Part shown: positions 1 through 7,981 of the stretch, piece by piece | How positions within the stretch are numbered: the stretch's first letter is position 1 | How the letters are laid out: each line of letters opens with the position of its first letter | Origin: JBFHIJ01 sp963678775 | Lineage (GTDB): Bacteria > Bacteroidota > Ignavibacteria > Kapaibacteriales > UBA2268 | Direction of reading: 5' to 3' | Length of the DNA: 64,000 nt | Assembly (NCBI GenBank): GCA_963678775.2 | Contig: CAXXGR010000002.1 | Location: 1-64,000 of the forward strand | Notes under the pieces: generated by a model | The model's input: the letters and a program-made list of their open reading frames with translations, nothing else | Database searches by the model: none | What the model was told of the DNA's origin: nothing | Position numbers and translations under genes: made by a program

Positions 1-1
1 T

Positions 2-303
2 ACTTTGACCGCGATACTTGCCAACTATGAAAACGTTTCGTTTACAATAGAAGTTAACACTCCTGCCATAGAAACTCCTAAGAAATCTAAAAAGAAAAAC
101 GGAAAAAGACTAAAAAACAAAAAGAAACTACTCCTAAGTACGACACAGCGCTAACTCAAGCCCGTATCAAAGAGCTTGACAGTACACTGCAAAAGCTCGG
201 GCTTAAACAAAGGCTCTACGAGATAAAGCCAACTACGGAGCCGAAACAGATTTCGAATAATTCTATTGTAATCCGAATCAAAGAGACTACAAAACTTCAA
301 TAA
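2..303 (+). CDS. 3' end of an unidentified gene, apparently frameshifted
   Basis: Only the C-terminal part lies in the window and I do not recognise the family. Bases 2-154 read as an open frame beginning TLTAILANYENVSFTIEVN and running into a Lys-rich tail (KKSKKKNGKRLKNKKK), stopping at 152-154. The frame one base back is open from 91 to the stop at 301-303 and gives a plausible Glu/Lys-rich continuation (ETTPKYDTALTQARIKELD...). Moving from the first to the second needs a -1 shift inside a run of A's. A heptamer A AAA AAC lies at 112-118 in the correct phase. A terminator hairpin follows the second stop at 309-338, which suggests the true end is 303. The shift may be programmed, a mutation, or a sequencing error. 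Confidence 0.45.
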
Positions 304-308
304 TTACT

Positions 309-338
309 AAAAGAGACGCTAATCACAACGTCTCTTTT
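309..338 (+). terminator. Rho-independent terminator, likely bidirectional
   Basis: A perfect 10-bp inverted repeat, AAAAGAGACG (309-318) with CGTCTCTTTT (329-338), begins 6 bases after the stop at 303. A-rich and T-rich arms could serve either strand. The same AGAGACG/CGTCTCT core recurs at 3475-3498 on the other side of ppdK. Confidence 0.75.
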
Positions 339-620
339 ACGTTTTAATTAATCTTAATGTTATCAAAGTAGTGTGAAAGCTTCCCCAGTCTTGAATCATG
401 TAACTTTTCCCCATATTCCACGTCAATCATATAAGTTTAGGCAGTCTAAAAAGATTAGCATAAGTCTTGAATTCTAAATATTTAGGCAACGTTAAATTCA
501 TTTGTTCTTTAGTTGTACTATAGTTATTTTTGTAAGTATCTATATGCAATAACGAAGTATCGTTATCCTAAGTGAAAACAAATATTGACATATTTTTTTA
601 AAACATAATTGGGGTATCCA
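339..620. other. Intergenic leader of ppdK
   Basis: AT-rich, with no credible gene. It must contain the ppdK promoter, but I cannot fix a -10/-35 pair. The 13-mer CTAAGTGAAAACA (568-580) recurs exactly in the leader of the outer-membrane barrel gene (31608-31620). Confidence 0.5.
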
Positions 621-3386
621 ATGCCAAAGAATGTGAAATACGTATATTATTTTGGTGGTAAAAAAGCAGAAGGCACTTCTGAGATGAAAAATCTTCTCGG
701 TGGTAAAGGTGCTAACTTGGCGGAAATGATTAATATTGGATTGCCGGTTCCTCCGGGATTCACTCTTTCTACAGAACTTTGTACTTACTATTATAAAAAC
801 GATCAGACTTATCCTGCTTCTGTAAAAGAAGAAGTTGATAAAGCTATCGCTAAACTAGAAAAAGAAATGGATATGAAATTCGGCGATGCTGAAAATCCCC
901 TTCTTTTCTCAGTTCGTTCAGGTGCAAGAGTTTCTATGCCTGGTATGATGGACACTGTATTGAACTTAGGTCTTAATGACACTACAGTACAAGGCTTGGC
1001 TAAAAGAAGTGGCAACGAAAGATTCGCTTATGATTCTTACCGCCGTTTCGTAGCTATGTACGGTGACGTGGTATTGGATATGAAACCACAAACTAAAGAT
1101 GATATCGATCCTTTCGAAGAAATCTTAGAAAAGAAAAAAGAAGCACGCGGTGCTAAGCTTGATGTTGAGCTTACTACTGACGACTTAAAAGAAATGGTTA
1201 AAGAATTTAAAGCTGCAATCAAAGAAATCAAAGGTATTGATTTCCCTGAAGATCCAAAAGAACAACTTTGGGGAGCTATTAATGCTGTATTTGGTTCTTG
1301 GATGAACGAAAGAGCTAACTACTACCGCAGAATGAACAATATTCCTGAAGAATGGGGTACTGCTGTAAACGTTCAAACTATGGTATTTGGTAACTCTGGT
1401 GAAGATTCTGGTACTGGTGTTGCATTTACTCGTGACGCTGCTACTGGTGAAAACTACTTCTACGGCGAATTCTTGATGAACGCTCAAGGTGAAGACGTTG
1501 TTGCCGGTACTCGTACCCCAAACAAAATTGAAGAATTAGAAGCTATTGATCCTGATGCTTTTCATAAATTATATGAAATCAGAACTATTCTTGAAAATCA
1601 CTACCGTGACATGCAAGATGTTGAGTTTACTATCCAAAACAAAAAACTCTGGATGCTTCAAACTCGTAACGGTAAACGTACTGCAATGGCAGCAATCAAA
1701 ATTGCCTACGATCAGGTAAAAGAAGGTCTTATCAAACCTAAAGAAGCATTGATGAGAATCGAACCAGATCAGCTTAACCAACTTCTTCGCCCGGTATTTA
1801 ATTTAGAAGAAAAAGCAAAAGCTCTTAAAGAAGGCAAACTTATTGCAAAAGGCTTAAACGCCGGTCCTGGTGCTGCTACAGGTAGAGTATTCTTCAATGC
1901 TGAAGATGCTATCGAAGCTGCAAGCAAAGGCGACAAAGTAGTTCTTGTACGTATCGAAACTTCTCCTGAAGATATTTCCGGTATGGATGCATCTGAAGGT
2001 ATCTTGACTGCTCGTGGTGGTATGACTTCTCACGCAGCACTTGTTGCTCGCCAAATGGGTAAAGTTTGTGTTGCAGGTTGTGGTGAATTAGCAATCGACT
2101 ACAAAAAACGTCAATTTAGCGTAGAAGGTAAAGATCTTCTTGTTAAAGAAGGTGATTACATCTCTATCGATGGTTCTACTGGTGAAGTTATAGTTGGTAA
2201 AATCCCAACTAAACCATCTGAAGTAATCGAAGTACTTATCGAAGGTACTATGAAAGAAGAAGATGCTCCTTTCTACCAAATGTTCGCTCAAATTATGAAA
2301 TGGGCTGACAAATATCGTACATTGAACATCCGTACTAATGCTGATCAACCTGATCAATCTGAAAATGCTGTTAAATTTGGTGCCGAAGGTATCGGCCTTT
2401 GCCGTACTGAACACATGTTCTTTGGCGAAGGTAAAATTGGTCCAATGCGTGAAATGATTCTTTCTGCTAATGTAGAAGGTCGTAAAAAAGCATTAGCTAA
2501 AATCCTTCCTTTCCAAAGAGAAGACTTTGCAGGTATCTTCAGAGCTATGGACGGTCGTCCGGTAACTATCAGAACTATTGATCCACCATTGCACGAATTC
2601 TTGCCTCATGAAGAAGCTGAACAAAAAGAATTAGCTAAAGAAATGGGTCTTGACTTCAAAGTTATCAAAGACAGAGTTGAAGCTCTTCATGAGTTTAACC
2701 CTATGCTTGGTTTCCGTGGAGTTCGTCTTGGTCTTATCTACCCTGAAATTACTGAAATGCAAGCTCGCGCTATCTTCGAAGCTACAGTGGAAGTAATCAA
2801 AGGCGGTCAAAAAGTATTACCTGAAGTGATGATTCCATTAGTAGGTAATGTAAAAGAATTGCAATCTCAGGAAGTTATCGTTCGTCGCGTTGCTGCGGAA
2901 GTAATGAAAGAAACTAATGTTGAGTTTGAATACTTAGTAGGTACAATGATTGAAGTACCTCGTGGTGCTATCACTGCCGGTAAAATTGCAAAAGTTGCTG
3001 AATTCTTCTCTTTCGGTACTAATGACTTGACTCAAACTACTCTTGGCGTTAGCCGTGATGATGCAGGTCGTTTCTTGCCATTGTATGTTGAAAAAGACAT
3101 CTATGCTTTTGATCCTTTTGTTTCTATCGACCAAGAAGGTGTTGGTTTCTTATTGAAACACGCTGTGAAAGAAGGCCGTAAAGCAAGAAAAGGTATCAAA
3201 TTAGGTATCTGTGGTGAACATGGTGGCGAACCTCGTTCAGTTGAATTCTGCCACAAAGCAGGCTTGAACTACGTATCTTGCTCTCCATTTAGAGTTCCAA
3301 TTGCTCGTTTGGCTGCTGCAAGAATTGCAATCCAAGAGAAAATGGAAAAGAAAGCTGCAAAAAAATCTAAGAAATCAAAAAAATAA
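621..3386 (+). CDS. ppdK: Pyruvate, phosphate dikinase
   Basis: Cytoplasmic enzyme interconverting PEP + AMP + PPi and pyruvate + ATP + Pi, at the PEP/pyruvate node of glycolysis and gluconeogenesis. The 921-residue product carries the family's order of domains: an N-terminal ATP-grasp domain (GGKGANLAEM near residue 25; SVRSGARVSMPGMMDTVLN), the central phosphohistidine domain (GGMTSHAALVARQMGK, catalytic His about 471), and the C-terminal PEP-binding barrel (GFRGVRLGLIYPEI; GICGEHGGEP, catalytic Cys about 864). It is slightly longer than the usual roughly 875 residues because of a Lys-rich tail (KKAAKKSKKSKK). The open frame could begin at a TTG at 609, but ATG 621 is preferred: it has GGGG at 611-614 as ribosome site and gives the normal start MPKNVKYVYYFGG. 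It is a single-gene unit with its own terminator. Confidence 0.97.
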   Translation: MPKNVKYVYYFGGKKAEGTSEMKNLLGGKGANLAEMINIGLPVPPGFTLSTELCTYYYKNDQTYPASVKEEVDKAIAKLEKEMDMKFGDAENPLLFSVRSGARVSMPGMMDTVLNLGLNDTTVQGLAKRSGNERFAYDSYRRFVAMYGDVVLDMKPQTKDDIDPFEEILEKKKEARGAKLDVELTTDDLKEMVKEFKAAIKEIKGIDFPEDPKEQLWGAINAVFGSWMNERANYYRRMNNIPEEWGTAVNVQTMVFGNSGEDSGTGVAFTRDAATGENYFYGEFLMNAQGEDVVAGTRTPNKIEELEAIDPDAFHKLYEIRTILENHYRDMQDVEFTIQNKKLWMLQTRNGKRTAMAAIKIAYDQVKEGLIKPKEALMRIEPDQLNQLLRPVFNLEEKAKALKEGKLIAKGLNAGPGAATGRVFFNAEDAIEAASKGDKVVLVRIETSPEDISGMDASEGILTARGGMTSHAALVARQMGKVCVAGCGELAIDYKKRQFSVEGKDLLVKEGDYISIDGSTGEVIVGKIPTKPSEVIEVLIEGTMKEEDAPFYQMFAQIMKWADKYRTLNIRTNADQPDQSENAVKFGAEGIGLCRTEHMFFGEGKIGPMREMILSANVEGRKKALAKILPFQREDFAGIFRAMDGRPVTIRTIDPPLHEFLPHEEAEQKELAKEMGLDFKVIKDRVEALHEFNPMLGFRGVRLGLIYPEITEMQARAIFEATVEVIKGGQKVLPEVMIPLVGNVKELQSQEVIVRRVAAEVMKETNVEFEYLVGTMIEVPRGAITAGKIAKVAEFFSFGTNDLTQTTLGVSRDDAGRFLPLYVEKDIYAFDPFVSIDQEGVGFLLKHAVKEGRKARKGIKLGICGEHGGEPRSVEFCHKAGLNYVSCSPFRVPIARLAAARIAIQEKMEKKAAKKSKKSKK

Positions 3387-3416
3387 ACTGATTTGATAGA
3401 TTATATATTTATAGTA

Positions 3417-3452
3417 AAGCCGCTCCTGAGTCTATCGGGAGTGGCTTTTTGT
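3417..3452 (+). terminator. Terminator of ppdK
   Basis: Stem AAGCCGCTCC (3417-3426) pairs with GGAGTGGCTT (3438-3447), with one G-U, followed by TTTGTTTTTTT. It starts 31 bases after the ppdK stop. Confidence 0.88.
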
Positions 3453-3469
3453 TTTTTTATTTACTCAAA

Positions 3470-3498
3470 AAAAAAGAGACGCAAAGCATTACGTCTCT
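3470..3498 (-). terminator. Terminator of the TonB-receptor cluster
   Basis: AGAGACG (3475-3481) pairs with CGTCTCT (3492-3498). On the minus strand the stem is followed by a run of T's (A's at 3467-3475 on the + strand). It lies just beyond the end of the minus-strand receptor gene at 3523. Confidence 0.75.
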
Positions 3499-3522
3499 AA
3501 ATAAATAATATTGAAATCTAAA

Positions 3523-5709
3523 TTATTTAATTGATAATCTAAGACCCGCACCAAAAGTAGCATGTACTACTTGAGGATAAGCCATAGAATAATATTTTGA
3601 ATAATCTGCTTCGTAAGGATCAGTATTTGTGATATTTCTACCCCAAACATTCAACCAAAGCATATCCTTCATGATTTCTTTTTCTATGTTGATATCTAAT
3701 CTAATTCTTGATTTTGCTTCTCTATCTCTTGTATTAGGAATCAAGTCATCGCTTCCAGTTCTTGGATTTAATTGTAGAGCATAGTTATAAGTTTCACCTC
3801 TTGCGTATTCAGATGCGTACACTAACTGTGCAGAGAGATTTAGACCAATAGATGGTATATCATAATATGGTCTAAAACGAATAACGTTTTCAGGAGATTG
3901 CTGTACATAATTATCATTATCATTATCCAAATCATACTTAAACATAGCATAAGAAAGCTCTAATCTCAAGTTTTCCATTGGGTTTGCTTTTAAGATAATT
4001 TCACCTCCCATGCTCTTAACATCTTGCATATTAGTATAGAACAAAGGAACGATTAAGTTTTCTGCGCCATAAATATCAGAAGGTCTCATAGAACTTGCCA
4101 TTGATTCCGGATCTGCTGCAGCACTGTTATCCAAATCGATAACACCTTTAATATCAGAATAAAAGAAAGACGCATCTATCATTAGACCAGGAACTATAGT
4201 AGTTCTACTACCCAACTCAAAAGTGATATATTCTGTCGGTTGTACATCATCACCCGGCACAACTGCTACATAAGTCTGCGGAGACCCTTTTGGTAGCATA
4301 TCTGAAGGAACACTAATCATCCTACGTTCTAAACGAGTTTGAGCATAACCGGGAGTAGTAATAGAACGTGAGGCAGCTGCCCAAAACATTAAATCATCTT
4401 GTGGTTTAACTAAGATACGAGCTGAAGGAGATATTTCAGGATCATCACTTACTAATGACCATGTCTCAGCTTTAGCACCTACTGTCAAAGCTAACCAGTC
4501 AGTAAAGTTAATTTTGTCTTGTATAAAGAAAGAATAGAGTGATTCTGTTGCATCCAACTCAGTAAAGTTTAGATCTTCATCGATACCTGTGTTTTGTATA
4601 TCATACATCACAGAGCTAAAGTTTACACCGGCAGAAAAGTTATTTATTCCCCAGAGAAAGTTATCTTGTAACTCAATATTGAAGATAGAAACATTAGGTG
4701 AGTATGTACCACCCATTACCTGGTCACCTCCAATGCTTCTGAAATAAACCTGAGCGAACATGTTATGGTTTTCGTTGAAAGTATAATCAGCTCTGTCACT
4801 AATTAATATTTCGCTGATACTTTCTTCCTCTAAGCGTGGAGCAAAAGCAGCGTAATCTTGTCCCATTGCTTGCAAGCTCATCATCCGAAGCTCGTTATCG
4901 GTAGTATTGGTGTACATGTTAGACTTAACAGAAGAATATAAACCTCTAAGTCTGTTTGTTAGGTTTTCACCAAATTGAGATTGAAGATTAAAACCTGCAC
5001 TCAAGGCCTCTCTCCCATAACTGTCTTCTGTGTATTTGTTCGCAGGATTGTTATCAATTAGCTCATTTAAGCTATATCCTGCATGGTTTTTGTACCCTGC
5101 AAACAAAGTAAAATTAGATCTTTCTGTTATTTTTTTACCATAGCTTATAAATGGCGCTACATAAGATTGAGTACCACCTTCAGCAACGACATTAAAACCT
5201 TCACTATTATTTGCATCTTTAGTGAAGATATTGATAATGCCTGTATTCGCGTTGGCACCATAGATAGTACCGCCAGGACCTTTGATTACCTCAATTCTTT
5301 GGATTTGGCTTAATGGTATTTCTATCCATGAGAAACCAAAAGAACCTAAAATAGGAGAATTAACCGGTATACCGTCTACAAGTACAGAAATTGATTGCGA
5401 TATGATATCGCTTTCACTTCTAATTCCGTCATTTGTGTTATAATAATTATAATCATGCGACCAAAATCCCGGCACAAGCATTAACGCATCTTGCAAGCGA
5501 GCTGCACCACTTCTGCGTATGTCATCTTCTGATATAACATAAATAGAAGATGCCACATCCATCATAGATTCAGCTTTCTTAGATACTGATGACACTTCCA
5601 TACCCAAAAGATCATCTAAAGACAAATCCATCAAATCATCTGATTCTTGTGCATTAGAATTTGCAAAGCCAATCATAGCAAATAATACTAAGCATGTCCA
5701 AAAACGCAT
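3523..5709 (-). CDS. TonB-dependent receptor (paralog 1 of the cluster)
   Basis: Outer-membrane, TonB-gated transporter of 728 residues; the substrate cannot be read from sequence. A signal peptide (MRFWTCLVLFAMIGFANSNA) is followed directly by QESDDLMDLSLDDLLGMEV, a motif shared by all three receptors here. Next is the plug domain (about 45-165: VSSVSKKAESMMDVASSIYVI, VPGFWSHDYNY, IEVIKGPGGTIYGANANTGIINI) and then a TonB-type beta barrel ending in GAGLRLSIK. There is no carboxypeptidase-like N-terminal extension. The start has AAAGGG about 7 bases upstream. A 197-bp gap separates it from the next receptor upstream, so it may have its own promoter or be the last gene of the operon. Siderophore, vitamin or other small-molecule uptake are all possible. 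Confidence 0.92.
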   Translation of the reverse strand: MRFWTCLVLFAMIGFANSNAQESDDLMDLSLDDLLGMEVSSVSKKAESMMDVASSIYVISEDDIRRSGAARLQDALMLVPGFWSHDYNYYNTNDGIRSESDIISQSISVLVDGIPVNSPILGSFGFSWIEIPLSQIQRIEVIKGPGGTIYGANANTGIINIFTKDANNSEGFNVVAEGGTQSYVAPFISYGKKITERSNFTLFAGYKNHAGYSLNELIDNNPANKYTEDSYGREALSAGFNLQSQFGENLTNRLRGLYSSVKSNMYTNTTDNELRMMSLQAMGQDYAAFAPRLEEESISEILISDRADYTFNENHNMFAQVYFRSIGGDQVMGGTYSPNVSIFNIELQDNFLWGINNFSAGVNFSSVMYDIQNTGIDEDLNFTELDATESLYSFFIQDKINFTDWLALTVGAKAETWSLVSDDPEISPSARILVKPQDDLMFWAAASRSITTPGYAQTRLERRMISVPSDMLPKGSPQTYVAVVPGDDVQPTEYITFELGSRTTIVPGLMIDASFFYSDIKGVIDLDNSAAADPESMASSMRPSDIYGAENLIVPLFYTNMQDVKSMGGEIILKANPMENLRLELSYAMFKYDLDNDNDNYVQQSPENVIRFRPYYDIPSIGLNLSAQLVYASEYARGETYNYALQLNPRTGSDDLIPNTRDREAKSRIRLDINIEKEIMKDMLWLNVWGRNITNTDPYEADYSKYYSMAYPQVVHATFGAGLRLSIK

Positions 5710-5906
5710 ACATTTACCCTTTTTTTATTTAATATTTTACATGATTTGCAATTTCTTGCAATATCATTTTAATAATCTGCCTCATAGCACAATTTCTATG
5801 ATTATTTTATTGAGCCTAAATAATATTAGAATTTTATTTTCAACTCAAAGACATAATACTAGGAGTGTGTTTAAACAACTCACTCCTATGCTACTATTAT
5901 TTTAGT

Positions 5907-7931
5907 TTAAAAATTAATCGACATTATAGCATATATTCCCATACCGGATTTCAAAGGCAGTAATGTGTTCACACCTTTAGATGTAAATTCCGGATATCTT
6001 ACTGTTTCACCAAGTATGTTTTCAGCCTCTAATGAAAGATTTACACCATAAGATGTATAGAGAGGCAGTAGTTTGTCTAATTTCAAAGTGATTTTTGCAG
6101 AAAGAAGAACATACGATTCACCTTCTTCGTTCACTACAAGTTTATTATACTCAGTAGATCCCTTAGCATATCCGTAATACTCATTTACTGAATATGGCTT
6201 TCCGAACATAGATGCAAATACTCCAAGTGAAAGTTTTTCGTGATCATATAAGAAACCTGCTTTAAGCATTATATTCGGATGTAAAGCAGCATTTTCTAAT
6301 TCTATATCTTCACCTAAGCCATTAGGATTATTATTTACTTGCCAGTTGAAAGAACCTATCATTAAGAGCTTATCTATCAATTGCATCTTTGCTTCAAATT
6401 CAACACCATAAAATGTGAAGTCTCCACCATTTCCATATTTTAAGTATCCACCAAAGACATCTAATGTCTCATCGTCATGCCAAGTTCTAATAATGATATC
6501 ACTCATTTTACTATAGTAACCCGTTGCTGCTAAGGACAATTTGCCCTTTTGGTAGAACAACTGTCCTTCAAAAGTATTAATAAGCTCTGGTTTAATATCA
6601 GGATTGCCTCTGAACACAGGGTGGTTAAAGCCATATTCCAAAGGATAAGCTTTTCTAAATGCAGAGCTGTAAAGTAACTTAATGCCAAGCTCTTTTGTAA
6701 AATTATAGATAGCACCAACTCGAGGAGAAATATTAGCATCCAATCCTTCAATCATATTCATCTGAGCACCGGCAATCAATTTTAAGTTATCAATTGGACG
6801 GTAGTCAATTTGAGTATAAACTGAAGAGTTTACATCAAGCTGATCCATTATTTCACTAATAAAGCGAGTACTAATCTGTTTTGATTTGATAAAAGTACCA
6901 CCCAGTAAGATATTAATATCTTCATTTGGGTGAATAGCTAACATCAATTCAGAAAGGAACTCGTGAGCTGTCATTTCTGTGCCGGCATCCTGATTCCAAT
7001 AGTGGTTATTAAATGTAATATTAGCATTTACATCCAAGTATTTGTTTACTTCTTTTGTATAGCCTAAGTCAAACATAAATACTTCATGATCATTCAGATT
7101 TTTACCGTCTTCATTAATGTCCCAAGAATTATTTGGTCCATTTAATCCATATGGTCTGTAATTAGAGTAAAATGTATTTACTTGGAAATCTGACAATGTA
7201 AAATTACCTGCTACAGATACATTTTTTCTCCAAAAGTTTTTGGTATCTTTAACTTCAGAATAATCTGTAAATTCAAATTCAGGTCCATTGGTTGTATAGC
7301 CCATCACACCTATATTAGCACTAAAATCACCTTTGGCAAATCCCATATAGCCGTTGCCGCCATAAGTTTTTTCATTGCCTATGGTAAGCCCCATAGAACC
7401 ATTTTGTTCATTGGATTTAGCTCGCTTTGTTACTATATTGATTACACCTGCATAAGCACAGGAGCCATAAAGTACAGATCCCGGCCCGCGAATAATCTCT
7501 AAGCGTTCTACCATATCAAGCGGGAAGCCTGTATAAACAGCCTGATTTAAACCGCCTGAAATAGGGTCTCTTACAGGACGGCCATTCATAAGAATAAGCA
7601 CGTGATTATCGTAAGGAGTAGTTGCGGATGCACGCATATTACCAATATTATCCGTAAATACGTTTGCAGAAAGGAAAGACATAGAGACAACTCTATTGAT
7701 TACATCACCAAGATGCTGAGCGCCAAAGCCTTCGATTTCATGTTTAGTTACTACGGTAATAATACCCGGAGCATCGTTAATAGATTCTGCTTTTTTGGAA
7801 GCAACACTTACTTCAATATTCATCAAATCGTCTAATGACATTTCCAATAAGTCATCACTTTCTTGTGCGTGTAAGCTGACAGTAAGTGTCATTAACGCAG
7901 TCAAAATTCCAACTAGTAATATTTTTAACAT
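5907..7931 (-). CDS. TonB-dependent receptor (paralog 2 of the cluster)
   Basis: 674-residue outer-membrane receptor. A signal peptide (MLKILLVGILTALMTLTVSLHA) precedes QESDDLLEMSLDDLMNIEV and the plug (VASKKAESINDAPGIITVVT, LEIIRGPGSVLYGSCAYAGVINIVTK), followed by the barrel, which contains IKLLYSSAFRKAYPLEYGF and ends in MSINF, a typical C-terminal aromatic. TAGGAGA lies just upstream of the ATG. It follows paralog 3 after 50 bp, so the two are very probably co-transcribed. Its 63 bases at 7809-7871, coding for the post-signal motif, are identical to 10031-10093 in paralog 3, although the rest of the genes has diverged. The substrate is unknown; the family also includes colicin I/siderophore-type and vitamin receptors. 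Confidence 0.93.
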   Translation of the reverse strand: MLKILLVGILTALMTLTVSLHAQESDDLLEMSLDDLMNIEVSVASKKAESINDAPGIITVVTKHEIEGFGAQHLGDVINRVVSMSFLSANVFTDNIGNMRASATTPYDNHVLILMNGRPVRDPISGGLNQAVYTGFPLDMVERLEIIRGPGSVLYGSCAYAGVINIVTKRAKSNEQNGSMGLTIGNEKTYGGNGYMGFAKGDFSANIGVMGYTTNGPEFEFTDYSEVKDTKNFWRKNVSVAGNFTLSDFQVNTFYSNYRPYGLNGPNNSWDINEDGKNLNDHEVFMFDLGYTKEVNKYLDVNANITFNNHYWNQDAGTEMTAHEFLSELMLAIHPNEDINILLGGTFIKSKQISTRFISEIMDQLDVNSSVYTQIDYRPIDNLKLIAGAQMNMIEGLDANISPRVGAIYNFTKELGIKLLYSSAFRKAYPLEYGFNHPVFRGNPDIKPELINTFEGQLFYQKGKLSLAATGYYSKMSDIIIRTWHDDETLDVFGGYLKYGNGGDFTFYGVEFEAKMQLIDKLLMIGSFNWQVNNNPNGLGEDIELENAALHPNIMLKAGFLYDHEKLSLGVFASMFGKPYSVNEYYGYAKGSTEYNKLVVNEEGESYVLLSAKITLKLDKLLPLYTSYGVNLSLEAENILGETVRYPEFTSKGVNTLLPLKSGMGIYAIMSINF
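7809..7871 (-). repeat. 63-bp perfect repeat shared by two receptor genes (copy in paralog 2)
   Basis: Identical over 63 bases to 10031-10093. It encodes the segment from the end of the signal peptide through DDLLEMSLDDLMNIEV. Confidence 0.9.
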
Positions 7932-7981
7932 ATTATCTCCTAAAGTTAGTATATTATTATATTAAGTATATATTTAACATC

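Noticed and set aside
609..620. TTG start for ppdK, adding four residues
   Set aside because: ATG 621 has a ribosome site at the right distance and matches the normal protein start.
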